Shown here piece by piece: positions 11,321 to 22,680 of a stretch of DNA of 64,000 bases. The position numbers were made by a program, and so were the translations under genes. The notes below the pieces were generated by a model. That model worked only from the letters and a program-made list of their open reading frames with translations. It had not been told where the DNA came from and did no database searches. Source of the DNA: Gymnogyps californianus (Eukaryota > Chordata > Aves > Accipitriformes > Cathartidae); contig NC_059471.1 of assembly GCF_018139145.2 (NCBI RefSeq), positions 87,628,520-87,692,519 on the forward strand. Reading direction: 5' to 3'. Numbering within the stretch: position 1 is the first letter of the stretch; each line of letters starts with the position of its first letter.

Positions 11321-14300
11321 TGCACTCCTATCCTCGCCAGACCCTATAGATCCTGATGTGGCCTCCAGAGAGACAGATGCGTTACAATGTGCTCTCCTGG
11401 CAGAGGGTAATGAGTAGCATTTCCCTAGAGGCAACACTGCTCGAATGTTAGCCCTTTGTCAGTGTTTAGCACACTGCCCAAGACAAGCAGAAACCACTTA
11501 AACATTACTTATTCTTCCTAAATTTGTTCTTGGAAACAGCTGAGGAATTATTGTTGAAATATTTCAAAAACCCTACCTAAGGCAGAGGCAAGCATGGCAA
11601 ATTTCAGCTTGAGCAATTCTGTGTAGTGATAAACCAATGAAAATAGGGCTAATGGCAAATATTAAGCAACCTTAGCCACAGGCAGTTTTACTAGCTCCAG
11701 TAGGAATATGTGGTGGTTTTTCCATAAATAGTGCATTGAAGTGCTGTATCTCTCACTCTGCTTTTTTTCAGCTAGCAGCAAAACCCAAAGCAAACTTTTC
11801 TGTATGCACAAGCCTAATTGAAAGCAAATTAAATGATTTCTAAGCAGTGCCAATATTAGCTACTAGTTATTTTGCAGTAAAAATACCAATATTTTATCAG
11901 TTTTTAATAACTACGTTTTCCTGCTGTTTGCAATTGCGAGAAACTTCCTCCAGTAACAGCACAGTATTTCCCATGTAATTATTCAGCAGGCCCCAAATGA
12001 ACAATATATAAAAAACATGCTAAACAAAATTACTGAAATGTAATTGTGCTGCAGAGAAACAGATATAAAGGAGTGGCTATTTCAATTTCCCTTTGGTGAC
12101 TTTGCCTTAATCTCACTCCTGGTGAAACTCTTTTGCAAGAGATTCAATTCAATAATTTTCACAGTCATTGACAAATGGAAAGGAAGATATAGTGGTGGAT
12201 AGCATCAAACAATTTCTAGGGAATATATTATATGCATTTAGCCTCTTTTGCATTTATCATTTATAAAAATAATTTGTAATTTTTTTGAGTCTATTCATTG
12301 CCTGAAAAAAATATTTAAATCATTTATACAAACCCCCTGCATTTCTGGATGCAAGTGTCCTGAATTTGCAGCTAGAATTTTTAGGTAAATTATGATCAGA
12401 AAATAAGTTTATCTAGACTAGTTCTATTCAAATATTTTTGGGAAAGCTAAAGTTTTACAAAAAAATTAAAAGCTGATTCTTCAGCTGGCCTATATTCTCA
12501 CTCCAGTGTCTGGATTAATGGTACAATTCATGTGCCCTTAGCTTTTATGAGATTTGTCAACTAAAAATCCCAGGAGTTAGCAACAGTTCGCTTTCCTCAT
12601 GCAGCTAACCAGGAACAAAATTCCAAGGTTTCATTCACAGAAAAAGCAAAGAAAGCATTGCTATTGTTGAGCCGGCACTGATGTGTTCCCAGCTGGGGCC
12701 ACTGACCCGCTTGCTCAGAGCTCTCCCCTCGCAGAAGACCAGAAGGGCTCGTTCCGCAGGAAACTCTTTCAGTGTGTGGCCTGGTTGGGGAAGGGGTCTT
12801 TTTTCTTTAGTGATTCGGGAGTTTGTAGTATCAGAATCACCATCCTCGGGGATATTGGAATCTGTCTTTTTCTTTAACACTGTAGTGAAAAGAGTTTCTT
12901 TGGTTGCTGCTGAACAGAAACACTGAAAAAAAAAAATAGAGACTGTGGAAAGGTTTTGCGTTGACAGAGTATTTCCCAAGTTGAAAAAAAAAAAAAGATT
13001 CATTCTGGTTTATTGAATATTCCTCAAACACTAGTTAAATGTCAGTTCAGCCCCAAACTGTATTTCTCCTTCATGGTACCCTGCTCTTTTCAAAAGCCAA
13101 ATGATCTTATTGTCTCTCCTGGTGAGCCCAGACCATGTGAGAAAATGCAGACTTATGCAACTCTCATGCAGTAACATGCTGATGGAGAAACAGCTTTTTA
13201 TACCAAAATCATTCTTACAGAACTTGCCCATCCAATTCTAATTAGAAGTAGGAAAATTTTAATGAAACAAAACCATGAATATTTTAAAGACAATAGCCTT
13301 CTGGTAAAGTATTTCAATTCAGCTCTTCTGCTTCTTATTTTTTGCCTACCCTCCAGCCTTTGCCAGTGCCTCTCTTAGGGGACTCAGAAATGCACAAATT
13401 GTAGTCTCCCCTCCAAGCATTGGCTATGATTTCCTCTCAGCCAGCTGTGGTCAAAAGACTTGCTGGGGAGAAAAGCTACTTCTTGCAGAACAGTATTTGT
13501 GAGGTCTTGCCAGAACAACTAGATTTATCCCTCACCACTCCATAGTCACTGGCATGGATTTCTAGTGAGTCATTGCTGCCGAAATAATCCTAAATGGTAG
13601 CTTACATCTACAGCTATACAAGGTATTTTCACTTAAGTGACAACGCATAGTTTTGCCCCTAGCTTTATTGATCATTTCCATGGTAAATACTATGCAGTAT
13701 GGCTAGAGCTTGCAATCATAATCAAAAGTTGTTTTCATAGGTGATATTAATATTTAAGGCTGAAACTCTAAGTACACAGGCATGTTAGACATCTCAAGGC
13801 ACAGATAGCGGCTAGGGAGTTTTATTAACTTGGCTCGATATTGTAGGTGCCTAACTTCCAAAGAAATTACACAAGTTAGCTACTTAGCCTGCTTAGCTGT
13901 TTTGATGCACACTCCTCTGTGTACCTACATTGGCAGGTCTCTAGATACCTTTAAAACCTACTCCATTAAAGCATCAGTCTCCTTACAACCACTTGAACTT
14001 TGTGCTAGGACTACCTCCTGAAGGATATGTAGGCATCTCTCTATTCCTTCACCCCTTGAAAGCCATGTGGAATTATATATATCTCATTCTGTAGCCTTCA
14101 GAGTCTGGGCTCTTGCGCATGAATCGGGTCAGAAATTGGAGCCTCTTTATTAGACGATATCTGGATTTTTTTCAGTTAAAGAAAGCAGATTACAAAAATG
14201 ACTCTAATATTCTGACATACTAACAGAAAATTAGCTGGAATATACAGAAATTTATAGTTATAAGTAAAAGTCAATGAAGAAAGAAGATGCTATTAAACAT

Positions 14301-14914
14301 CAAAGTGATCATGAGCAGTAAGTTACTTGCTTTAGGCTCTTTTAACCACATTTTCCTATTCTAGTTTCCATCCGTTAATTTAAAACAAGCGTGCATTTTC
14401 TCCACTTGAGTTTTTTTAGCTATAATGGTTGCCATGGTTATCACAAGGACAATTTAAATGTAAGAAATGCAGAAAATAAATAATTGATTTTTAGTGGTTC
14501 ATTCTGGAATATACTTAAAACTCTTGAAGCCTGTGGACAACAGATCTGGTTAATGAAAGCTCTCTGCTCAGTCACGTTTCATGGGTTTGTTCACATGGAC
14601 GGTTAAGAGTCTAATGGTTAGGGCACATTCCTGAGAAATGGAAGCCTGCATCTGGCCCTTAAATTGGCTACGTGTTTTACACCAAAGAGTCATTGTGAGT
14701 TGCAACCCAACAAACAAAAGAGGAGATATACTCCTGGGAACAGGCACAAAAGCCTAGGACTCTCTCCTCCTCGGTTAGTACTTGTACCAGGCACTTCCTT
14801 ACAGAGGGGAAAATTTATTACTTCTGCCTCCTTCAGCTGTGCCTTTTTTCCATTCAGTGTAGCTTAAAGCTTGAAGAGGAGAGTGTTATAGATCCAGCTG
14901 GGGTGGAGGGGAGC
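11321..14914. other. Unique sequence, no gene recognised
   Basis: No gene is recognised. Poly(A) runs occur near 12,925 and 12,983. Around 13,845-13,990 there are weak echoes of an old amniote repeat (AGGTGCCTAACTTCC, then CTAGATACCTTTAAAA), too decayed to name. Open frames at 12,635-13,003 on both strands overlap each other and look like chance frames. Confidence 0.45.
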
Positions 14915-15016
14915 GGAGGGGAAGGGAAGGGAAGGGAAGGGAAGGGAAGGGAAGGGAAGGGAAGGGAAGGGAAGGGAAGGGAAGGGGAAGGGAAGGGGAA
15001 GGGGAGGGGAGGGGAA
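14915..15016 (+). repeat. (GGGAA)n pentamer microsatellite, G-quadruplex-prone
   Basis: About 13 nearly perfect copies of GAAGG occupy 14,921-14,985. They are followed by variant GGGGAA and GGGGA units to 15,016 and preceded by an imperfect GGGGTGGAGGGGAGC lead-in. The plus strand carries some 18 to 20 runs of three or more G spaced by two A, fitting the canonical four-tract quadruplex pattern many times over. The open frame on the minus strand (14,854-15,069) is only a translation of this repeat into Leu-Pro-Phe-Pro-Ser units. Confidence 0.97.
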
Positions 15017-16410
15017 CCAGGCACTTGACTCAGGTGCCTAAAATACAGGCAGCCAGGATTTCTCTCCACTGGCCTTCAAAAAGTGCCCAGCTGTCCCTCT
15101 GTTTAAACTTGAGAACCTGAACATTTACTTTAGGAGGACTCCTTCACAAGACACCTATAATTTAGGTGCAAGCTTTACTTACATCTCTGTTAAGATTTGC
15201 GCTTAACTGGTGGTCCCGGCTGCCCCTGTGCAGACCCTGCTAGAGGTGCTTTCCTCTCCTCCTCCTCCCCTGCCTGCATCCAGCTCTGCCCCATAGCCCT
15301 CCATGCCTGCGCTCATGGGCAGCATGGGCAGCAACAGGACTTTCAGAGGTCTTATGTTGCCATGGGGAACAAGCCAATTCAAATCATCCCCACCATGGGT
15401 ATCCCCTGTTAGACTCCTTGCAGCTCTCCAACCTCATCCCTGATTGCTGTCTTTGCTTTTATTTTTTGTTAACAAAAACCATTAAGCTGGGAACACTGAA
15501 ATCCCCGCTGAGACTTTTGCTTTTCCAGAACTGCCTGGCACAGCTGTAATGAGAGTTTCAGAAACACAAAATCAAGCCAATGTAGTAAATTCCCATTGGA
15601 AACGATCACTGGCATCTATAAAGTTTAACATTATCCTCTGTCCAATATGAAATCTCTTGGCAGAAATGATGTAAACTTGTCTCCACTAAAAATGTTAGTG
15701 GAATTGCGGGATAACCCTTGCTAATAAATAGACTGTAAATACTCCATAGTCTGCCTGCATCTGAAAAGAACAAGCACATGCAAAACTAAAGGAAAAAGAA
15801 GAGGAAAGGAAAAGGAAGAGAAAGAGAAAAGAAAAAAAGTGTTTTCCTGTTCTATTCAGGATTTTTTTTCTCTCTCAAGCCCAAAATAGAGACTGTAAAA
15901 CTACAAAATCATTTTCCATGCATCTTGCTGGAGCTGTCATCAGATGAATTCCAACTTTTAGACCAAACTAAGGGTTTGTGCAGGCAGGACCTTCAAGAAG
16001 TGTGGGCTCAACAGTTGCCCTATTGGCTTTTATGTGATCTTGGCCAAGCCACTTAACTCTGTGTTTCAGCCTTGCTTGTGCTCTGGCAGTGATAACTAAA
16101 GCCAATTGGGTTTTGGAACTATGCTTATTCATAGCATAATCTGAAGATTGCTCAATAATTATTACTCTGCTTCTTATTTTGCTTTTGGGGATGATAGAGA
16201 TAAGGGAGAATTTTCCACTGGGAAAAAACCCAACATACAGACTCAGACCAAGCTGACATTAACCAATCTGCTAGTAAAGCTTCAGCTAAATTTATGGGGA
16301 CAGTAGTCCCTCGGGACTCCCATGGGTCCTGTTTCCCCGGGAGAGGACACCTCTGGAGACACAGTGTGTGGGCCACAGCAGTCAGTCTGAGGAGTCGTGT
16401 GATTCACAGC
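15017..16410. other. Unique sequence, no gene recognised
   Basis: No gene is recognised. It contains a 52-nt all-purine run at 15,788-15,839. A short GGTGCCTAAAATACAGG word near 15,032 resembles one near 40,218. The last five bases (ACAGC, 16,406-16,410) are the probable left target-site duplication of the LTR that follows. Confidence 0.5.
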
Positions 16411-17004
16411 CATTGTGGTTTAACCCCAGCCAGCAGCTAAGCACCATGCAGCCGCTCCCTCACTCCCCTCTGCTCCCACTGGGATAGGAAGGAGAATTGG
16501 GAAAAAAGGGAAAACTCGTGGGTTGAGATAATAACTAAAGTAAAATATAATACTAACAATAATAATAATGAAATATAATAATAATAGTAGTAATGAAAAG
16601 GAATATAAAAAAAAAAGAAGCAGGAAAAAAAGCAAAACAAGAAAAAAAAACAGTGATGCACAATGCAATTGCTCACTGCTCGCTGACTGATGCCCGAGCA
16701 GCGATCCGCCCCTCCTGGCCAGATCCCCCCTGTTTATATACTGAGCATGATGTTCCATGGTATGGAATATCCCTCTGGCTAGTTCAGGTCAGCTGCCCCG
16801 GCTGTGCTCCCTCCCAGCTTCTTGCACACCTGCTTGCTGGCAGAGCATGGGAAACTGAAAAATGCTTAACTTAGGATAAACGCTACTCAGCAACAACCAA
16901 AACATCAGCATGTTATTAGCAGTATTCTCACACTAAATCCAAAACACAGCACTGTACCAGCTACTAAGAAGAAAATTAACTCTATCCCAGCCAAAACCAG
17001 GACA
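16411..17004 (-). mobile_element. Complete solo LTR of an avian ERV (ERVL-like)
   Basis: This 594-bp LTR is the most complete of three family members. On the plus strand it starts CATTGTGGTTTAACCCC, where the other copies start TGYCGTGG, so its first bases have mutated. It ends CCAAAACCAGGACA. Its sense is minus: on that strand it starts TGTCCTGGTTTTGGCTGGG (U3), passes a TATATAAA box (16,733-16,740), then a GATGCCC-type region, an AT-rich ATT-repeat block (about 16,525-16,620) and the CCCACGAG region, and ends GGTTAAACCACA. Flanking 5-mers are ACAGC (16,406-16,410) and ACAAC (17,005-17,009), one transition apart, consistent with an aged 5-bp duplication. No internal genes lie on either side, so it is a solo LTR from recombination between the two LTRs of a provirus. 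The polyadenylation hexamer kept by the other copies is not intact here. Open frames inside are chance. Confidence 0.93.
16733..16740 (-). promoter_or_regulatory. LTR TATA box (TATATAAA on the minus strand)
   Basis: The plus-strand TTTATATA reads TATATAAA on the LTR's sense strand, about 265 bp from the U3 start. The same octamer is kept at the matching place in the copy at 63,785-63,792 and is lost in the deleted copy at 11 kb. Promoter activity is inferred. Confidence 0.7.
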
Positions 17005-17009
17005 ACAAC

Positions 17010-20000
17010 CATGGCCCGAGCACAGGCAGAGGCTCCAGGTTACTGCAGGAGGTTTCACTGAGGCCGACAAAGGGATTCATATGATCATTTCCATTGCAGG
17101 TGTAAAGATGAAACTTTCTGAACTCACATAATTTATGTGTCTCTGGAATTTTTCATGTTGATTTGATTTTCTAGCCCAAACAAAAAGCAACAAGGAAACA
17201 TCTCATTTCCCAGAAAGAATGTTTTTTCTTTTTCTCCTAATTTTCCCTTATATCACTTGTTTCCTCTCTCCTTGTCCTATACCTGTGAAACTTTGTGCTA
17301 GCTTATAGGCTTTCTAAGGAATGCCCTGATCCTGCATGTTATGGCATAATAATGCTTTCCTCTTGGCTGGAGCTTACAGAAGCTATGCCAAAATAAAAGG
17401 AAAAAGAAAAAAATTTTTTTTAAAAAAGAAAGAAAATTAAAATTGCCCAAGTATTGAGCCAATTTGAAAGCAAGAACAAGATACATTAAACCTAACAAAA
17501 TTCCAGGTGTATGGAACAAGCATATACTGCCTTGAGTGAAACCCAAAAACATTCTAATCATTACAAAATGCCAATAGCAAAACCACTGGTTCCTTAAGTG
17601 AACATTTTACTAAATCACAGGCATTTAATTTCCTCTCATGCATTTCAATAGCATGCATTGCCTGAAAATAAAGCACTAAAAGAAATGTGAAGATTCTGTT
17701 TACCAAAAAAAGATTTGTTGTGACAATTAGAGTCTTTTCAAAATGATATTTTAAAATATTATCCATCAGCTAAGCACAGAGAAAGCACATCATTTGGCAC
17801 TAATTTACCTCTAGCTCGAAATAGCGGGCACATTTCAGTAAACTGTCTTGAGTAACCTTAGCAAGAGAATTTAAAGGAGCAACTCGTATGACTAAGGGGA
17901 TGGAAAGATCTGGCACTTTGGAAATCCCAGGGATGCAATATCCATATATTTCTAATCAGAGCAACTTCATTAGTGCACTTTTGAAAGAACTGTAAGTGAT
18001 TAACTGATAATTAACCAGTGGAATTGATTTTTATTTCAGACCATCAGCCTACACATTGTTAGGGCCATTTGACTTAGGGACAGATAACTTGTCTGCAACT
18101 TGGAAAAGCAGAATTGTGGAACAGAATAAGATGTTTTGCCTAGAATGACTCTGGAAGGTTTAGGTTAGTTATCTATGTTTGATACAACCTTCATGAATTA
18201 GAAACCTTTTTGATTTAATTTTATTCCTCTGAATGTGCAATTGCAGTATCCCTGGTCTTTCTACTAAAAAACACTGGACTGGCCCTCTAGGTAAACTCAA
18301 TTCCCAGCCTGCCTACGAATTTCATCTGGACAAATCATGCTCGCTAAAGGACAACTTCATTTCTTATCTTCCTTCCCTACTGAAAAAGATATGGTAGTAA
18401 CCCTCCCTCATACAGCCATTAAGCCTTGGGACCTGTTCAGACACTGTAATGACAGACACCATCATTTCATTAAGGCTAAGCATTAAGTATTCAGCTAACG
18501 GGACTTTTCAATGAGTTCAGTACAGGTGTGGGTTGGCATTCACTGTTTGCTAACTGGTCTTTCATCTCCTCTGTCCACAAAACCTTGAAGATTGAGCTGG
18601 CCCTGCTTTATTAAGAAAATGGAGTTATTAATGTATGGGGAAATGTATGCCCTGAGAATATGGGTACAGACAACATGAACACTGACAGCTTAAAGGGACA
18701 AGCTTTTGAGGAATCAAGTCTGTATTTGGGCTGAAACTGCAAGTCCAGAGAAATGAATGGCCAAATTCCCAAATAACTTCAAAAGAGCATCTTTTTCATC
18801 TCACAGGTCAAATTCAGTGCTTCAATGAATTTTCTAAATTCATTGAAGATGATACACAAACTATTACACATTATTCCCCTATAAGTGGAAGTTCAGCTCT
18901 TAATAATTTTACAAACCTAATTCAAATAACAATTTTAGGGGAGCTACACCAACAACTGTAAAACAGAACAATGAGAGTAGGCCCTTTGCTTTATCATAAA
19001 ATGGGCAATAAATATAGCCTTGTGATCTGTGTAAGTCAGCCCAATATAAGTGTTACTGTGCAGAAGACCGGTAAAACTCTAGCAAAAGCATAGGAAATAT
19101 AAACATGAAACAGTACAGACATGTCAGCTGTGCAAGTCTTATAGCAGTATAAATTATATTTCAGGAACATAAAAATATATTTAATCAAATCTACAGAAAA
19201 CTGTTTTATGAAGGAATGCTGTGTTGTGTTCTGACTCTGTTCTTCTGCTGAGTACTTTGCTTCCATAGGTCACTTCCACACACAAGAGACAATTGCTTTT
19301 GTTCAACCTTTACCCAAATTCTTTCCTATCCATTATAATAAGAAAAAAATTTAACTTTCCTCTTTTAGATTTACGGAAGTTTTTTTGCATCTCCTGAATA
19401 GGAATTGATCTGATCAATGATGGCAGGCTGCTTCAAGGACACTGACACACGTGCGACATCCACAGAAACCATCCCCATTTCCTGGAAGCCCGGCTTCATT
19501 TCCTCAGTCCTCTTCATTCTCACTCTACCATTTCCCCATGCTTTCTCACAAATGTGGGTATCATCTATCTCAAGTATCTTGCTAAAGGACAAATCTTATA
19601 GATCTGGATTTATCTTAGTTTTCTGGAAACAGTCATTCCCACTGGCTGTGTTTGCTGCTCTGCTGGGCTATGTCATCTCACAGCAGGCCCTGAAGTGCTT
19701 CAGCTCCATTAGAAAGAGTTCAGTCATGCACAGGATTCGGGGATGAAATACTTGCTGAAGTCTCTCCTACTCCTTCACAAAAAAAACCCAAGAAAAAACC
19801 CACAGTGCCTGATTATCTGCTTGCACAACCCTATCATCAGCTATTTTAGGGCAGTGTCATTCACCTAAGGCAACCTCTCAACCCCAGATCCATTGGGCAA
19901 CTTTGGCTGCCCAAACATTTCTCTACATGATTCTGAATATTATATTGACATTATAAGTAAAACTCTTTCTTTTAGTATTGACCTTTATATTTTGACTTCT

Positions 20001-20623
20001 GTTCACCTTAAGTTCAAAACTGCTTCTTGGTTCTGGTACGGAATTGCTTTTTCACGGCAACACCCTGAGGCACACCAAAGTAACAAGGAAATTCAACCTG
20101 GCATGCTCCTCTCTGCACTCCTTGCTTGCCAACAGAAGTCAACAAAGTGCTGCTGCCGGGAGGCCAGCTGAGATGACCCTCCTATAGCAATGCCCAAATT
20201 CAGGGTAGTGCTGGTGCCTACAGGCTGCAATGTTTTTCTAAATGTCCTCGAACACCCAGAGTTTTGCAATGGTTATCTGAAGGCTGTAGGTCCACCTGAC
20301 ATTCTCAGAGCATTATGGTTGCTCTTCTTTCCATGGGTGACCCACCCCAGCAAGGAGCCCACGCTTTCAAAACATCAAGGTAGCAGGCTCATGTATTGGG
20401 CAAAGTAGTAATAATTTTGTTGGCCTAGCCTGACAGACAGTGCCATGAACTTGCCTGGTCAATCCTTTTAGGATCCATGGTCCACAAAGATATAACAGAT
20501 GAGAATTTTTCTAAAAGAGATTCATTTCCCAAGAAGAATATACACACTTTGCTCTGTGTATTTTTTGGGCCAACAAGTGAAGAAAATTAAATCACAGAAG
20601 TTTTATTAATTCCCATTCTTCCT
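17010..20623. other. Unique AT-rich sequence, no gene recognised
   Basis: No gene is recognised. The start (17,005-17,009, ACAAC) is the right flank duplication of the solo LTR. There is an A-run/T-run palindromic stretch at about 17,410-17,427 and a perfect hairpin at 18,820-18,848, listed separately. Open frames at 19,417-19,746 (109 codons) and 19,893-20,171 have no recognisable domain. Confidence 0.5.
18820..18848. repeat. Perfect short inverted repeat, 13-bp arms, 3-nt loop
   Basis: CTTCAATGAATTT (18,820-18,832) is followed by the loop TCT and then AAATTCATTGAAG (18,836-18,848), its exact reverse complement. It is not part of any repeat I recognise and has no flanking T-run terminator or tRNA-like context. 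Function is unknown. Confidence 0.9.
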
Positions 20624-20661
20624 AAAACAAAACAAAACAAAACAAAACAAAACAAACAAAA
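20624..20661. repeat. (AAAAC)n simple repeat
   Basis: About seven AAAAC units with a final CAAAC variant. No LINE or SINE body is visible next to it, so it does not look like a retroposon tail. Confidence 0.93.
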
Positions 20662-21557
20662 CCACACCCAAAAACACAGAAAAAAGATCAGGAAAGTAAA
20701 GTTCTTATACAAATAATTTCATAAACATAAAAGATTATATTTGTGCTTAGCAAACACCCAGATACTATGGAGTAGGTATGTTTACATACTAAACAGGAAT
20801 CCTATCTGTGTTTAGGGTCCAGAGAGGATCTAGGAACTGTGCACTGTTGATGAAAGGATGAAAGAATCTGAGAATAAAATGAACATATCTAAAGTGGGAA
20901 ATGAGATTTATGTGTGAAAGTCAAAGCCACAGTCTTGCCCTTTTAAGCAAACTGCATTTGCGGGAAAAAATACATCCCAATACTTAGTTCACACAGAATT
21001 CAGTAGATTTCTACACATATACATGGGGACCTGCTTACATAAACTCCAATGAGGAACATGAACACAGAATAATAGGAATAATAGATTTCTATTCTTAGTA
21101 CTGAATCACTAATACTGAAGGAAATCACTGCAGTGCAATTACTTTTTCAAATACAATTCAATGGTGTCAACAAACACCATTCCAAACTCATCACGAATTT
21201 TTCTGCCCAAGGCTGCATGGGGGAGGACAACATCTGTTTTCATTCCATGTACAATTCTTAAAAAAAACATTGTAATTAAATGATTCAGAAATACTCAGTC
21301 TTGGAGCAATTATTTTTTCCAGTGCTTCAGAATAATGTTTCAAAATCCCAACAGAAAGCCCCCATAAAAATGTAGGGGTCCCACTGTATCTGGCATCAGT
21401 AAAAGTCTATGGTCTAACAGCCTCCATGCTCTATCCAACAGAAGCTTTCTGGGTTTATTTGTCCTAGAAGTTGTCTCTACTTCCAGCTTTCCAACACAGG
21501 CATGTCAATAAATAGGCTCCCTTCCTCTGGCACATGTTTCCCAGGTAGCATTAATGG
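20662..21557. other. Unique sequence, no gene recognised
   Basis: AT-rich sequence with no recognised exon or transposon. It ends at the tail of the minus-strand CR1. Confidence 0.5.
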
Positions 21558-22680
21558 AGAATCATAGAATCAGTTAGGTTGGAAAAGACCTTTAATATCA
21601 TTGAGTCCAACCTTAAACCTAACACTGCCAAGTCCACCACTAAACCATGTCCCTAAGCACCACATCTACACATCTTTTAAATACCTCCAGGGATGGTGAC
21701 TCAACCACTTCCCTGGGCAGCCTGTTCCAACGCTTGACAACCCTTCCAGTGAAGAATTTTTTCCTAATATCCAATCTAAACCTCCCCTGGTGCAATTTGA
21801 GGCCATTTCCTCTCATCCTTTCACTTGTTACCTGGGAAAAGAGACTGACACCCACCTCACTACAACCTCCTTTCAGGTAGCTGTAGAGAGCAATAAGGTC
21901 TCCCCTCAGCCTCCTTTTCTCTAGGCTAGACAACCCCAGTTCCCTCAGCTGCTCCTCACAGGACTTGTGCTCTAGACCCTTCACCAGCTTCGTTGCCCTT
22001 CTTTGGACCCGCTCCAGCACCTCAATGTCTTTCTTGTAGTGAGGGGCCCAAAACTGAACACAGTATTCAAGGTGGGGCCTCACCAGTGCCGAGTACAGGG
22101 AGACAATCACTTCCCTAGTCCTGCTGGCCACACTATTTCTGATACAAGCCAGGATGCTATTGGTCACCTTCTTGGCCACCTGGGCACACTGACGGCTCAT
22201 ATTCAGCTGGCTGTCAACCAACACCCCCAGGTCCTTTTCCGCTGGGCAGCTTTCCAGCCATTCTTCCCGCTCTTGTTACGACGCAAGTGCGGGACCCGGC
22301 ACATAGCCTTGTTGGGTCTCGTAGAGTTGGCCTCGGCCCATCGATCCAGCCTGTCCAGATCCCTCTGTAGGGCCTTCCTACCCTCAAGCAGATCAACACT
22401 CCCACCCAACTTGGTGTCGTCTGCAAACTTACTGAGGGTGCACTCGATCCCCTCGCCCAGGTCATTGATAAAGTTATTAAACAGAACTGGCCCCAATACT
22501 GAGTCCTGGGGAACACCACTTGTGACCAGTCACCAACTGGATTTAACTCCATTCACCGCCACTCTTTGGGCTCAGCCATCCAGCCAGTTTTTTACCCAGC
22601 AAAGAGTAAACCCGTCGAGAATGCATCAGCAAACATACCTCTACTGCTTTCCCAGCCTCTGCTTAGCCTACCAACATCAT
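21558..22680 (-). mobile_element. CR1 LINE, 5'-truncated; the longest copy in the window
   Basis: Read on the minus strand, this is a CR1 element ending in the standard 3' UTR (GGTTGGACTCAATGATATTAAAG-like, then CCAACCTAACTGATTCTATGATTCTC) at 21,558. It covers about 1.1 kb of the roughly 4.5-kb family length: the end of the reverse transcriptase, the ORF2 C-terminal region and the 3' UTR. Identity is clear to about 22,620. A further 60 bp (to about 22,680) reads like the preceding CR1 coding segment (GKAVEV-type word) joined after a small internal deletion; that extension is inference. The 288-codon plus-strand open frame at 22,003-22,869 is mostly an antisense shadow of this element. Confidence 0.95.
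21640..22620 (-). pseudogene. CR1 ORF2 remnant: reverse transcriptase end plus C-terminal region
   Basis: On the minus strand the remnant runs from about 22,620 down to a TAG at 21,640-21,642. It keeps a NWLDG word, then VTSGVPQ, GPVLF, and the catalytic FADD box (22,416-22,427; the family's YXDD-type site). The C-terminal part has [41 protein letters not shown] and [14 protein letters not shown] and ends RDMV. A 194-codon stretch (22,224-21,640) is uninterrupted. The gene is broken. In-frame stops occur near 22,557 (just after NWLDG) and 22,523. A short deletion and frameshift at about 22,270-22,300 separates the FADD-bearing frame from the C-terminal frame. The endonuclease and most palm and finger motifs are absent. 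Confidence 0.93.

Noticed and set aside
11032..11437. Hydrophobic minus-strand frames that look like membrane segments
   Set aside because: They are translations of the LTR's AT-rich ATT-repeat block; the same artefact appears at 16,420-16,758 and 63,509-63,808.
14854..15069. Pro/Ser/Leu/Phe repeat protein on the minus strand
   Set aside because: Direct translation of the (GGGAA)n array.
22214..22552. 112-codon minus-strand frame
   Set aside because: It overlaps the CR1 reverse transcriptase remnant in the wrong frame; the FADD-bearing frame is the real one.
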